A stretch of DNA of 12,514 bases from SW10 sp965657795 (lineage in GTDB: Bacteria > Verrucomicrobiota > Verrucomicrobiia > Verrucomicrobiales > Akkermansiaceae), in contig CBFHQJ010000124.1 in NCBI GenBank assembly GCA_965657795.1, forward strand, positions 1 to 12,514, written 5' to 3'. Below are positions 6,852 through 12,514 of the stretch, one piece after another. The notes under the pieces are model-generated. The model was not told the DNA's origin. It ran no database searches and was given only the letters and a program-made list of their open reading frames with translations. Numbering within the stretch: the first letter of the stretch is position 1; each line of letters opens with the position of its first letter. The position numbers were made by a program, and so were the translations under genes.

Positions 6852-7906
6852 GAGTGCTGTGCAATCAAATCGGCGGCTGCTTTTTCATAGTCGCTAGCAC
6901 CAGCGCTCGGTATGGAAATCGTAGCCAAAGGTCCCGAGTAAATTGAATCTTCCGAGCCCGGTTGGCGATAGCAAAGGTCGTAGTGTTTCACGAGGATGGA
7001 CTCCAGAAAGGTCTTCCAATCAAGACTATCAATCTGACGGTGCCACTCGTCGACCTGTTCGTGTCCACGGAGCCTTCGCAAGCCGTCGAGAGTGTCCTTG
7101 AGTGATTGGGGTTTTTCAATGAAGTGTTCGTATTCGAGCGCCAGTAACTTGCCCCGTTCGGTGAGGGGAAGGTCAATCAGCACGACCTTTCCGTCACCAA
7201 GACGCTTCCACAGAGGTGGAGGACATTGCAGGCGGCCGATTCGGTTGGACTCGGCTTCGGTGAAGACGGGTTTGGTGGGATCGAATTTTTTAAAAGCCTC
7301 CCAGAGACGTGATTCGAAACGCTTTTGGCTGGGCTGCGGACTGTCGGGTGCATTACCAAGGATCGAACCTTTGTGGTTTGCTAGTCCCTCGAGATCGAGG
7401 ACCTGGGCTCCTTGGCGCTTTAGTTCATGAAGCAAGCGGGTTTTTCCGCATCCGGTGAGTCCACCGAGAATGATAAGTTCGGGCTTGCGGGTTCCGATGA
7501 TGGGATCGAGATCTGAAATCAGGAACTTTCGCCAAGCCTGATAGCCCCCGGTCAGGACCCGTGATCTCCAGCCTATGGCCCGAAAAATGAGGGCCATGGA
7601 ATTGGAGCGTAGATTGCCGCGCCAGCAATAGATCAGCGGGGCAAAAGAATTGGGGTGATCGGAGAGGGTACCGTCGAGATGACGATGGATGTTCTTAGTG
7701 ATCAAGGTCGCTCCAAGTCGTCGGGCCTTGTATGGATTTTGGGCGTGGAGAAGGCCAACTTCATGACGTTCCTGATCGTCCAAAACCGGGAGGTTGATGG
7801 CTCCGGGGATGTGGTCGGTCTCGAACTCAGCAGGTGAGCGAACGTCAATGATCTCCGGGAAATCCTCGAGAGGAAAAGGAGGGACGACGCGCTCGGGAAG
7901 TTCCAT
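6848..7906 (-). CDS. mnmH: tRNA 2-selenouridine(34) synthase MnmH (SelU/YbbB)
   Basis: The 352-residue protein compares with about 364 in E. coli. It has the two-domain arrangement of this enzyme. An N-terminal rhodanese domain (about 1-130) carries the catalytic Cys94 in 'YCWRGNLRS', preceded by 'IDVRSPAEFETDHIPGAINLP'. A C-terminal P-loop domain has Walker A 'GGLTGCGKT' (148-156). Family members replace the sulfur of 2-thiouridine at the wobble position of Lys, Glu and Gln tRNAs with selenium, through a geranylated intermediate, using selenophosphate made by SelD. No selD lies in this window. The ATG at 7906 follows the RidA-family stop by 5 nt, and the 3' end overlaps the TatD gene by 4 nt. 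The match is to the whole family pattern, so confidence is high. Confidence 0.92.
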   Translation of the reverse strand: MELPERVVPPFPLEDFPEIIDVRSPAEFETDHIPGAINLPVLDDQERHEVGLLHAQNPYKARRLGATLITKNIHRHLDGTLSDHPNSFAPLIYCWRGNLRSNSMALIFRAIGWRSRVLTGGYQAWRKFLISDLDPIIGTRKPELIILGGLTGCGKTRLLHELKRQGAQVLDLEGLANHKGSILGNAPDSPQPSQKRFESRLWEAFKKFDPTKPVFTEAESNRIGRLQCPPPLWKRLGDGKVVLIDLPLTERGKLLALEYEHFIEKPQSLKDTLDGLRRLRGHEQVDEWHRQIDSLDWKTFLESILVKHYDLCYRQPGSEDSIYSGPLATISIPSAGASDYEKAAADLIAQHS

Positions 7907-7911
7907 GAAGT

Positions 7912-8370
7912 TTAGGATTTCACCTCGACGACGAGGCTGACCTCAACGGCAACACCCAGAGGCAGAGAAGAACAGCCGACGGCGGTGCGGGAGTGCTTGC
8001 CAATTTCGCCGAAGACTTCGACGAGAAGATCGGAAGCTCCATTGACGACCTGTGGATGTTCGGTGAAGTCGGGGGCGGCATTCACAAAGCCCGAGACTGA
8101 CACCACGCGGGCGACTTGATCGAGCGAGCCGAGTTCCGCTTTAATGACAGCCAGGCGGGTGAGGGTCGCGAGGCGGGCCGCTTTGTTGGCGTCTTCGACA
8201 CTGATCTGGGTCGGGACCTTCCCAAGATACTTTTCGTCACCGAGAATGGGAAGGCCTCCGGAGATGTGGAGAAGGTTTCCTGAACGGCTGGCATTGAGAT
8301 AGGAGCCGAGAGGAGTTGCAACGTCGGGGAGTTCGAGGCCAAGCGAGGCTAGCTTTTCATCTGGAGTCAT
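7912..8370 (-). CDS. RidA-family protein (YjgF/YER057c/UK114, YjgF_like_1 type)
   Basis: This 152-residue cytoplasmic protein belongs to the longer RidA subgroup with an N-terminal 'EKLASLGLELP' helix. Typical blocks are 'LLHISGGLP', 'DANKAARLATLTRLAVIKAELGSLD' split by the helix turn, 'GFVNAAPDFTEHPQVVNGASDLLVEVFG' in two adjoining segments, and 'HSRTAVGCSSLPLGVAVEV'. Arg128 in 'SRTAVG' corresponds to the arginine that binds the substrate carboxylate in RidA. Canonical RidA hydrolyses reactive enamines or imines made by PLP enzymes, but this subgroup is less studied, so the activity is inferred. ATG 8370 lies inside the end of the M23 peptidase gene (14-nt overlap, 8357-8370). The frame is open further upstream to 8433, but those extra 21 residues are only the shadow of the peptidase's C-terminus. 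Confidence 0.9.
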   Translation of the reverse strand: MTPDEKLASLGLELPDVATPLGSYLNASRSGNLLHISGGLPILGDEKYLGKVPTQISVEDANKAARLATLTRLAVIKAELGSLDQVARVVSVSGFVNAAPDFTEHPQVVNGASDLLVEVFGEIGKHSRTAVGCSSLPLGVAVEVSLVVEVKS

Positions 8371-9409
8371 CGGATTCTTCAGTGGTCGGAGTTGGTTTTG
8401 GCTTTGTGTATTCGTTGGTGAATAGTGCCACAAATTTGCGTCCGTTGCGGGTCAGGCTGGCCTTGCGACCGGTCCCAGTCAGACGTCCCCGTGTGTAATG
8501 CTCGTGTTTGGATCGGGTGGTCCGGACGAAGGTGACGGTGGGCTTGCTAACTTCGCGACCACTCGGAACGACGGCGAGCGGGATTCCGGAATCTGTGAAT
8601 GAGATTTCCCACGAAGGGCTCGGGTTGGTATGGTCGCCTTTCTTGAGCCAAGGGTAGCGCGTGGTGATTTCAAGTGCGTCCTTTCTTGGCACGGCGACCC
8701 TAAAATAGGGCGAAGCTCCGGAAAGAAATTTTGAGATTCTGATGTCATCGCTGTCCTTGCAAGCGAGGAAAAGTGAGGCGACATCAATACCGATGAGGTT
8801 AAAACCGTGATGAAGTCCGTGTCTGGTTTTGGCCCCGAGCCAGTCTTCGAAGTTTTCGGTCGCGAGCATGCAAAGTTCCAGGTGAAGATGAGCGCGGGTG
8901 CGATTGATTCCTTCTCCGGTATATCCCATAACGGCCAGCGGGGTCCCCCCAATTACCTTGGATCCTTCTTTGATGTCGATCCGCGAAAGGTGGGCGTAGA
9001 GGCTGTAAAAGGGGCCGCTTTCCCAGTCGTGTCTGATGACAAGATACTTTCCGTATGATCCGGAGGAGCTGGAATTCACATAAACGACTTCGCCGTCTCC
9101 GATTGCGCGGACATCATCGAGCGGGTTTCCACTGCGGTCCCGCTTGGTGGGTTTAATATCGAGTCCCTCGTGGAACTTAGTTGCGATGGGGCCCTCTTTT
9201 TCAGTATTAATGATGGTACGAACAAAGCCGTACTGACCGGCGGTCCAGTGCTGGGAGGCCTTGTTCTCGGAATACCGGAGGACATACATGTAGAAGTCCT
9301 CGGGTTTACCATCAAAGATGGCCCGGTTGTCAGTGGGGAGAACAAGCTTGACTGGTTCGGCTGCTTTGAGAGCCAGAGGAATGAGTAGGAGAATCCCGAG
9401 CAATTTCAT
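8357..9409 (-). CDS. Exported M23-family metallopeptidase (LytM-type)
   Basis: This 350-residue protein has a signal peptide (about residues 1-17, cut near LKAAEP). The zinc site of LytM/lysostaphin peptidases is intact: His80 and Asp84 in 'FHEGLDI', then His174 and His176 in 'AHLHLEL', with His140 in 'YAHLS' as the additional catalytic His. M23 enzymes cut peptide cross-bridges in peptidoglycan, so a cell-wall remodelling role outside the cytoplasm is likely. After the peptidase domain there are about 170 residues with no recognised domain, including a basic segment and a hydrophilic Pro/Thr/Glu tail. ATG 9409 is chosen because the signal peptide starts there; the open frame extends to 9511 with non-signal sequence. 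It starts 2 nt after the preceding gene's stop, and its own 3' end overlaps the RidA-family gene by 14 nt. Confidence 0.9.
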   Translation of the reverse strand: MKLLGILLLIPLALKAAEPVKLVLPTDNRAIFDGKPEDFYMYVLRYSENKASQHWTAGQYGFVRTIINTEKEGPIATKFHEGLDIKPTKRDRSGNPLDDVRAIGDGEVVYVNSSSSGSYGKYLVIRHDWESGPFYSLYAHLSRIDIKEGSKVIGGTPLAVMGYTGEGINRTRAHLHLELCMLATENFEDWLGAKTRHGLHHGFNLIGIDVASLFLACKDSDDIRISKFLSGASPYFRVAVPRKDALEITTRYPWLKKGDHTNPSPSWEISFTDSGIPLAVVPSGREVSKPTVTFVRTTRSKHEHYTRGRLTGTGRKASLTRNGRKFVALFTNEYTKPKPTPTTEESDDSR

Positions 9410-9411
9410 CG

Positions 9412-9984
9412 TTAGTTGTTTCGGCGGCGGTTCCGTTCTTTTTGTGCTTCTTTGGCTGCTTTTTGAGCAGCTTTGCGTTGTGCTTCGTGACCTTTGATCC
9501 GCTCTTTCCACTGCTTGGTGGTTTCTCCGGTGATGGGCATGGCGTATTCGAAGCGAATGATTTCGACTTGCTTGATGCCCTGCCAGATGACGAGCCTTCC
9601 GTCGCGAATCGGCTTATCGATAAAGACCGCATCAACGGGGCGGCCATTGAGCATGGCAACGAGCCACTTGTCCTGGTTGCTGGTGGTAAGGGCGGCGATT
9701 CGTCCGGCGGCGGCTTTGTCAAATGAGAAGGTGGCTCCGAATGTGCCGTCATCAGCAACAAAGTGTTTCAAGGAAACAATCTCCTTGGTAAAAGTTATCG
9801 GGCTTTTTCGAAAATAGCGCTTCTTGCTACCCATGGGGAGCGGGAAGACCATTTTGGGCCCGTCGGAGACATCTCCCTGCAAATGGAAAGTGAGGCGATT
9901 TTTTTCGGGGCGTTTTCCCATCGCAAAAGCACTCGGGGTGACGATTGCGAAGGCGAGTAAGGATAGAATTAGGCGTCGGGTCAT
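9412..9984 (-). CDS. Small exported protein with a SecD P1-head-like domain
   Basis: This 190-residue protein carries a clear signal peptide (residues 1-21, cut after PSAFA). About residues 68-136 ('SLKHFVADDGTFGATFSF', then 'AAGRIAALTTSNQDKWLVAM' and 'LNGRPVDAVFIDKPIRDG') resemble the periplasmic P1 head of SecD, where a beta strand is followed by 'F-x-L-T-x-x-N-x-x-x-x-(L/A)-(A/V)-I-x-(D/N)-G-x-x-x-x-A-P-x-I'. No membrane segments of SecD are present. The C-terminus (about 157-190) is a basic, Ala/Lys/Arg/Gln-rich helix-like tail, and its function is unknown. It lies 12 nt after the MBL hydrolase and 2 nt before the M23 peptidase, so co-expression with that peptidase is likely. The SecD resemblance is by eye and moderate, while the gene itself is well supported by its signal peptide and spacing. 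Confidence 0.78.
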   Translation of the reverse strand: MTRRLILSLLAFAIVTPSAFAMGKRPEKNRLTFHLQGDVSDGPKMVFPLPMGSKKRYFRKSPITFTKEIVSLKHFVADDGTFGATFSFDKAAAGRIAALTTSNQDKWLVAMLNGRPVDAVFIDKPIRDGRLVIWQGIKQVEIIRFEYAMPITGETTKQWKERIKGHEAQRKAAQKAAKEAQKERNRRRNN

Positions 9985-9996
9985 GGTTCGGGTCGT

Positions 9997-10614
9997 TTAG
10001 GTGTTCGGACAAAACGGATTGGTCTGCTTCTCCCGGCCGATGCTGGTCTGGGGACCGTGGCCGGGGAAAACTGCCGTTTCGTCGGGGAGAAGGTAGAGGT
10101 TTTGTCGGATGGAGTCGAGGAGTTGCTCGGGATTCCCGCCGGGCAGGTCGGTGCGGCCAATACTGCCGTTGAATAGAGCATCTCCGGAAAAGAGAAAGGA
10201 TTCCGAAGCCAAATGGAATGAGATGGAGTCGGGGGAATGTCCGGGGACGTGGGCGATCTCGAATGTGTAGTCGCCAATTTCCAGCTTGGGCCCGGTTCCG
10301 ATGATTTCGTCTACTTCAAAGGGAATCGCTTCGACCGGCAAACCCATCTCCTGAAGACGCTTCTCCATAATGATTTCGGGAGCGTAATCTTGATAGGCGA
10401 TAACTTTGGCTCCGTGAGCTCTTAGTTTTGCGGCATCCTCGATGTGGTCAAGATGCTGATGGGTGAGAAGGAGGTGGGTGGCTTTAAGGGAGTTTTGTTC
10501 CAAAAAACCGGCAACTTCAGCGGGAGCATCAATGACAATGCAAGTGCCGTCATCGTGAGCGAGAATATAGCCGTTGGTTTGGAAAACGCCGCCGGTGTGG
10601 ACGAGAAGATTCAT
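9997..10614 (-). CDS. MBL-fold metallo-hydrolase, glyoxalase II-like
   Basis: This 205-residue single-domain metallo-beta-lactamase-fold protein has all metal ligands visible: the H-x-H-x-D-H motif at 52-57 in 'THQHLDH', His126 in 'PGHSPDS', Asp145 in 'SGDALF' and His186 in 'PGHGP'. The 'GSIGRTDLPGG' loop (150-160) is typical of the short YcbL/glyoxalase II-like hydrolases, which lack the helical C-terminal substrate domain of true glyoxalase II. Its role may be hydrolysis of S-lactoylglutathione or another thioester; the substrate is not certain. The ATG at 10614 overlaps the aroB stop in ATGA (10611-10614), so translation is probably coupled. The next gene follows after 12 nt. Confidence 0.92.
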   Translation of the reverse strand: MNLLVHTGGVFQTNGYILAHDDGTCIVIDAPAEVAGFLEQNSLKATHLLLTHQHLDHIEDAAKLRAHGAKVIAYQDYAPEIIMEKRLQEMGLPVEAIPFEVDEIIGTGPKLEIGDYTFEIAHVPGHSPDSISFHLASESFLFSGDALFNGSIGRTDLPGGNPEQLLDSIRQNLYLLPDETAVFPGHGPQTSIGREKQTNPFCPNT

Positions 10615-11690
10615 GAGCGAAGGGAGTCGATTGCGGGTGCGATATCCTCAAGCGGGATGGTGCTGCAAGTGATGCCATTGCCTGGGCGATCGAGAAGAAC
10701 GTAGGTTTGTTTGCCACCGGAGAATTTTTTGTCCCGCGAGAGTTTTTCCATCACGAGGTCGGTTGAGATGTCGTCGCTGAGTTTCAGCGGGAGTTGATAG
10801 TGAGTGAGGAGATCGAGGATTCGCTTGCCGGCTTCCGGAGCGAGTCCGGCGTGCTTTTCAGAAAGCATGAGCGCAGCGCGGATACCGAGCGAGATGGCTT
10901 CGCCATGAAGAAGCGTTCCATAAGGGACGGAGGCCTCGATGCCGTGGCCAATGGTGTGGCCGAAGTTGAGGAGCGCGCGCGTTCCCGAGGTTTCTTGTTC
11001 ATCTTCTTCCACGACGCGGGCCTTGATCGCGACGTTGCGGGCGATCAACTCAGACGGGACATTTTGGTCCTGCGGATCGAGGGCTTCCAGGTCGGCGAAC
11101 ATGGCCTCGTCCCGAATTGCGGCATGCTTGATGACTTCGGCAAAGCCTTCCCGGAACTCGCGGCCGGGGAGGGTTAGGAGAGTTTCAGGATCGGTGAGGA
11201 CGAGTCTGGGTTGATGGAAGGCACCGATGAGGTTTTTCCCTTCGGGGGCGTTGACGCCGGTCTTGCCTCCGACCGCTGAATCGACCTGTGAGACGATGGT
11301 GGTTGGGATTTGGACGAAGGGAATGCCGCGATAGAAAATTGAGGCTACGAATCCCGCGAGATCTCCGGTGACGCCGCCGCCGAGGGCGATGACGAAGGAC
11401 GAGCGGTTGTGTCCGGCCTGGATGAGTTCGCGGCTGAGGCTTTCGACTTGAGTCATCGATTTCGAGGCTTCGCCAGCGGGGAAGATGTGGGAGGAGAAAT
11501 TGTATCCCATCTCGAGGAGAGAGGTCTTGATGCGCTCGAGGAAATGCGGTGCGACATTGCTATCGGTAATGATCGCAGCCATGCCGGTGAGACCAGCGGC
11601 CTGGATGCGCGAACCGGTTTCGGCGAGCAGGCCGGGAGCGACCAGGATTTCGTAAGATCGGGAGTCTAGATTGACGTGAACGGTGTTCAT
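10611..11690 (-). CDS. aroB: 3-dehydroquinate synthase
   Basis: This 359-residue enzyme catalyses the second step of the shikimate pathway, converting DAHP to 3-dehydroquinate with NAD and a divalent metal. The full signature is visible: the nucleotide-binding 'ALGGGVTGDLAGF' (102-114), 'QIPTTIVSQVDSAVGGKTGVN' region (127-147), 'GAFHQPRLVLTDP' (156-168), and metal ligands Glu185 in 'GFAEVIKHA', His245 in 'LNFGHTIGH' and His262 in 'LLHGEAISLG'. Length is standard. ATG 11690 overlaps the exonuclease stop in ATGA (11687-11690), and its own stop overlaps the MBL gene in the same way. No other shikimate gene is present, so aroB is here as part of a mixed operon. Confidence 0.96.
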   Translation of the reverse strand: MNTVHVNLDSRSYEILVAPGLLAETGSRIQAAGLTGMAAIITDSNVAPHFLERIKTSLLEMGYNFSSHIFPAGEASKSMTQVESLSRELIQAGHNRSSFVIALGGGVTGDLAGFVASIFYRGIPFVQIPTTIVSQVDSAVGGKTGVNAPEGKNLIGAFHQPRLVLTDPETLLTLPGREFREGFAEVIKHAAIRDEAMFADLEALDPQDQNVPSELIARNVAIKARVVEEDEQETSGTRALLNFGHTIGHGIEASVPYGTLLHGEAISLGIRAALMLSEKHAGLAPEAGKRILDLLTHYQLPLKLSDDISTDLVMEKLSRDKKFSGGKQTYVLLDRPGNGITCSTIPLEDIAPAIDSLRS

Positions 11691-12304
11691 TGGTGACGGG
11701 AGCGGTGCCAGACGGAGGTATCCGGCTGAAGCAAGACCTCGACGGGGAATTCTGCGAGTTTTTGCTGTGCGACAAGGTGCTTTAGAAGAGCGAGTGAGGC
11801 AAGCGAATCGTAAAGAGCATCGTGCCAGGTTTTTTCCGTCGCGTGCTGGCTGAAGTTGCTCAGTCCCAGAGAGGTGCAGAGGTCTCCCAGCGAGTGCGAT
11901 TTTTCATCGGGCCATGCGGCGCGCGCGAGTTGGAGAGTGTCGATCCACGGTCCAAAGGAGTGGCCGGGAAACGCGCGCAGGAATCGTTTCTCTGTTCCAT
12001 GACCGTGGGCCACGATGGGGCCGCAGCCCAGTCGCTTTTTAAGGGTGGGCCACAGCGAAAGGAGGGAGGGAGCGTCGCGGAGGTCGTCGGTGGTGATGCC
12101 GTGGACTTTCTGTGCGGCCCAGGTGATGTCCTGGTCACAATGGAGAAAGGAGACGAAAGGATCGTGAATGTCTTCGGCCGCCGACCAGGTCGCGAGCCCG
12201 ATTTGGACCGGCGAGTCGGTTCGCCCTTTGGCGGTGCCGGCAGACTCGAAGTCGATGGCAGTAAAGATGGCTTCGCGGATCTTGATGGGGCGAAGTAACG
12301 AAAT
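11687..12304 (-). CDS. DnaQ-like 3'-5' exonuclease, start codon non-canonical or lost
   Basis: The frame encodes a DEDD-type exonuclease. ExoI is D-F-E in 'FTAIDFESAG' (codons near 12245-12265), the central block contains 'QKVHGITTDDLRDAPS', ExoII is 'IVAHGHGTEKRFL' with Glu where Asp is usual, and ExoIIIe is 'WHDALYDSLA' with the H-x4-D pattern. About 200 residues fits a stand-alone exonuclease or polymerase III epsilon-like domain. Between the upstream in-frame stop (12323-12325) and the ExoI motif there is no ATG, GTG or TTG. The only near-start codons are ATT at 12302-12304 and ATC at 12284-12286, 12278-12280 and 12266-12268. The ATT gives the coordinates used here (205 residues), and ATC 12286 would give 199. 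The first canonical start, GTG at 12013, would remove the catalytic D-x-E. Its stop overlaps aroB by 4 nt. It is the first gene of the minus-strand operon. Confidence 0.72.
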   Translation of the reverse strand: MSLLRPIKIREAIFTAIDFESAGTAKGRTDSPVQIGLATWSAAEDIHDPFVSFLHCDQDITWAAQKVHGITTDDLRDAPSLLSLWPTLKKRLGCGPIVAHGHGTEKRFLRAFPGHSFGPWIDTLQLARAAWPDEKSHSLGDLCTSLGLSNFSQHATEKTWHDALYDSLASLALLKHLVAQQKLAEFPVEVLLQPDTSVWHRSRHQ

Positions 12305-12407
12305 TGGTTCGAGTTGCCAAGGTTATCGAGCTTTGAGCCTTGGATTGGTCAAATTGCGCCACGATTTTTCACTCGATTTTGAGAACTTGTCGTATAACTC
12401 CCGTAAG

Positions 12408-12514
12408 ATGGTTGTGAAAATCGCTTGCTTAGCAGTTTTATCGATTGGGTTTGCCACTGCGGCAGAGGATAAGGTGGATTTCCAGCGGGATGTCCGCCCG
12501 ATTCTTTCGGATAA
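12408..12514 (+). CDS. Planctomycete cytochrome c (PSCyt1/DUF1549/DUF1553) protein, 5' part only
   Basis: Only the first 35 codons and two bases are inside the window; the gene runs off the right edge. It starts with a signal peptide (MVVKIACLAVLSIGFATAA), then 'EDKVDFQRDVRPILSD'. That last block is the N-terminal signature of the PSCyt1 domain found in large exported proteins of planctomycetes and Verrucomicrobiota, where it normally leads into a heme-binding C-x-x-C-H that would lie just beyond the edge. Many family members also carry DUF1549, DUF1553 or a concanavalin-like domain and are linked to polysaccharide breakdown, but none of these can be seen. It is transcribed divergently from the exonuclease gene across about 100 nt. 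A TATAAC at 12393-12398 lies close to the ATG but has no good -35 partner. No Shine-Dalgarno sequence is seen. Confidence 0.78.
   Translation, partial: MVVKIACLAVLSIGFATAAEDKVDFQRDVRPILSD

Noticed and set aside
12135..12362. A 75-codon minus-strand frame starting with GTG at 12362 upstream of the exonuclease, considered as the true N-terminus joined by a frameshift.
   Set aside because: Its sequence is an out-of-frame reading across the same DNA that encodes the conserved D-F-E motif, with basic, low-complexity composition. No frameshift is needed, because the correct frame is open back to 12323.
12379..12398. Promoter TTGAGA/TATAAC ahead of the partial cytochrome-like gene.
   Set aside because: The boxes are only 8 nt apart and the -10 candidate lies about 9 nt from the ATG, so the spacing does not fit a sigma-70 promoter.

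Overview
The window comes from a bacterium with moderate-to-high GC, most likely a member of the Verrucomicrobiota or the wider PVC group. The main support is the partial gene at the right edge, which has a signal peptide followed at once by the N-terminal 'F-x-R-D-V-R-P-I-L' block typical of the planctomycete-type cytochrome c proteins (PSCyt1/DUF1549/DUF1553). Weak or absent Shine-Dalgarno sequences before most genes fit this, but the assignment is inference. I see no mobile elements, CRISPR arrays or phage genes. The content is mostly housekeeping genes plus a few poorly characterised exported proteins.

Left part (1-4691). A minus-strand tRNA with anticodon CAU lies at 89-162. Five plus-strand genes follow, closely spaced and probably co-transcribed: an AEC-family permease, an exported alpha/beta hydrolase, an exported DUF6607-like protein, a small P-loop kinase-like protein and ribosomal protein L11 methyltransferase (prmA). 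The gaps are 1 nt between permease and hydrolase, 47 nt before the DUF6607-like gene, a 1-nt stop/start overlap before the kinase and 25 nt before prmA.

Middle (4692-6082). After a 167-nt gap comes a single plus-strand class I (Ib-type) aspartate aminotransferase, which ends in a strong hairpin terminator.

Right part (6090-12304). Eight minus-strand genes face the aminotransferase and are packed with overlaps or gaps of 12 nt or less. In transcription order they are: DnaQ-like 3'-5' exonuclease, aroB, glyoxalase-II-like MBL hydrolase, a small exported protein resembling the SecD P1 head, an exported M23 metallopeptidase, a RidA-family protein, mnmH (tRNA 2-selenouridine synthase) and a TatD-family hydrolase. 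The set mixes aromatic amino acid synthesis, metabolite repair and detoxification, tRNA modification, nuclease functions and cell-wall work, so it looks like a housekeeping operon rather than one pathway. The first gene is the oddest point of the window: its frame contains no ATG, GTG or TTG upstream of the catalytic DxE motif. A divergent gene, the partial PSCyt-like protein, starts at 12408 and runs off the right edge.

I find no convincing evidence for a wholly new multi-gene system. The best leads are the missing canonical start codon of the exonuclease and the coupled pair of a secreted SecD-head-like protein and an M23 peptidase.
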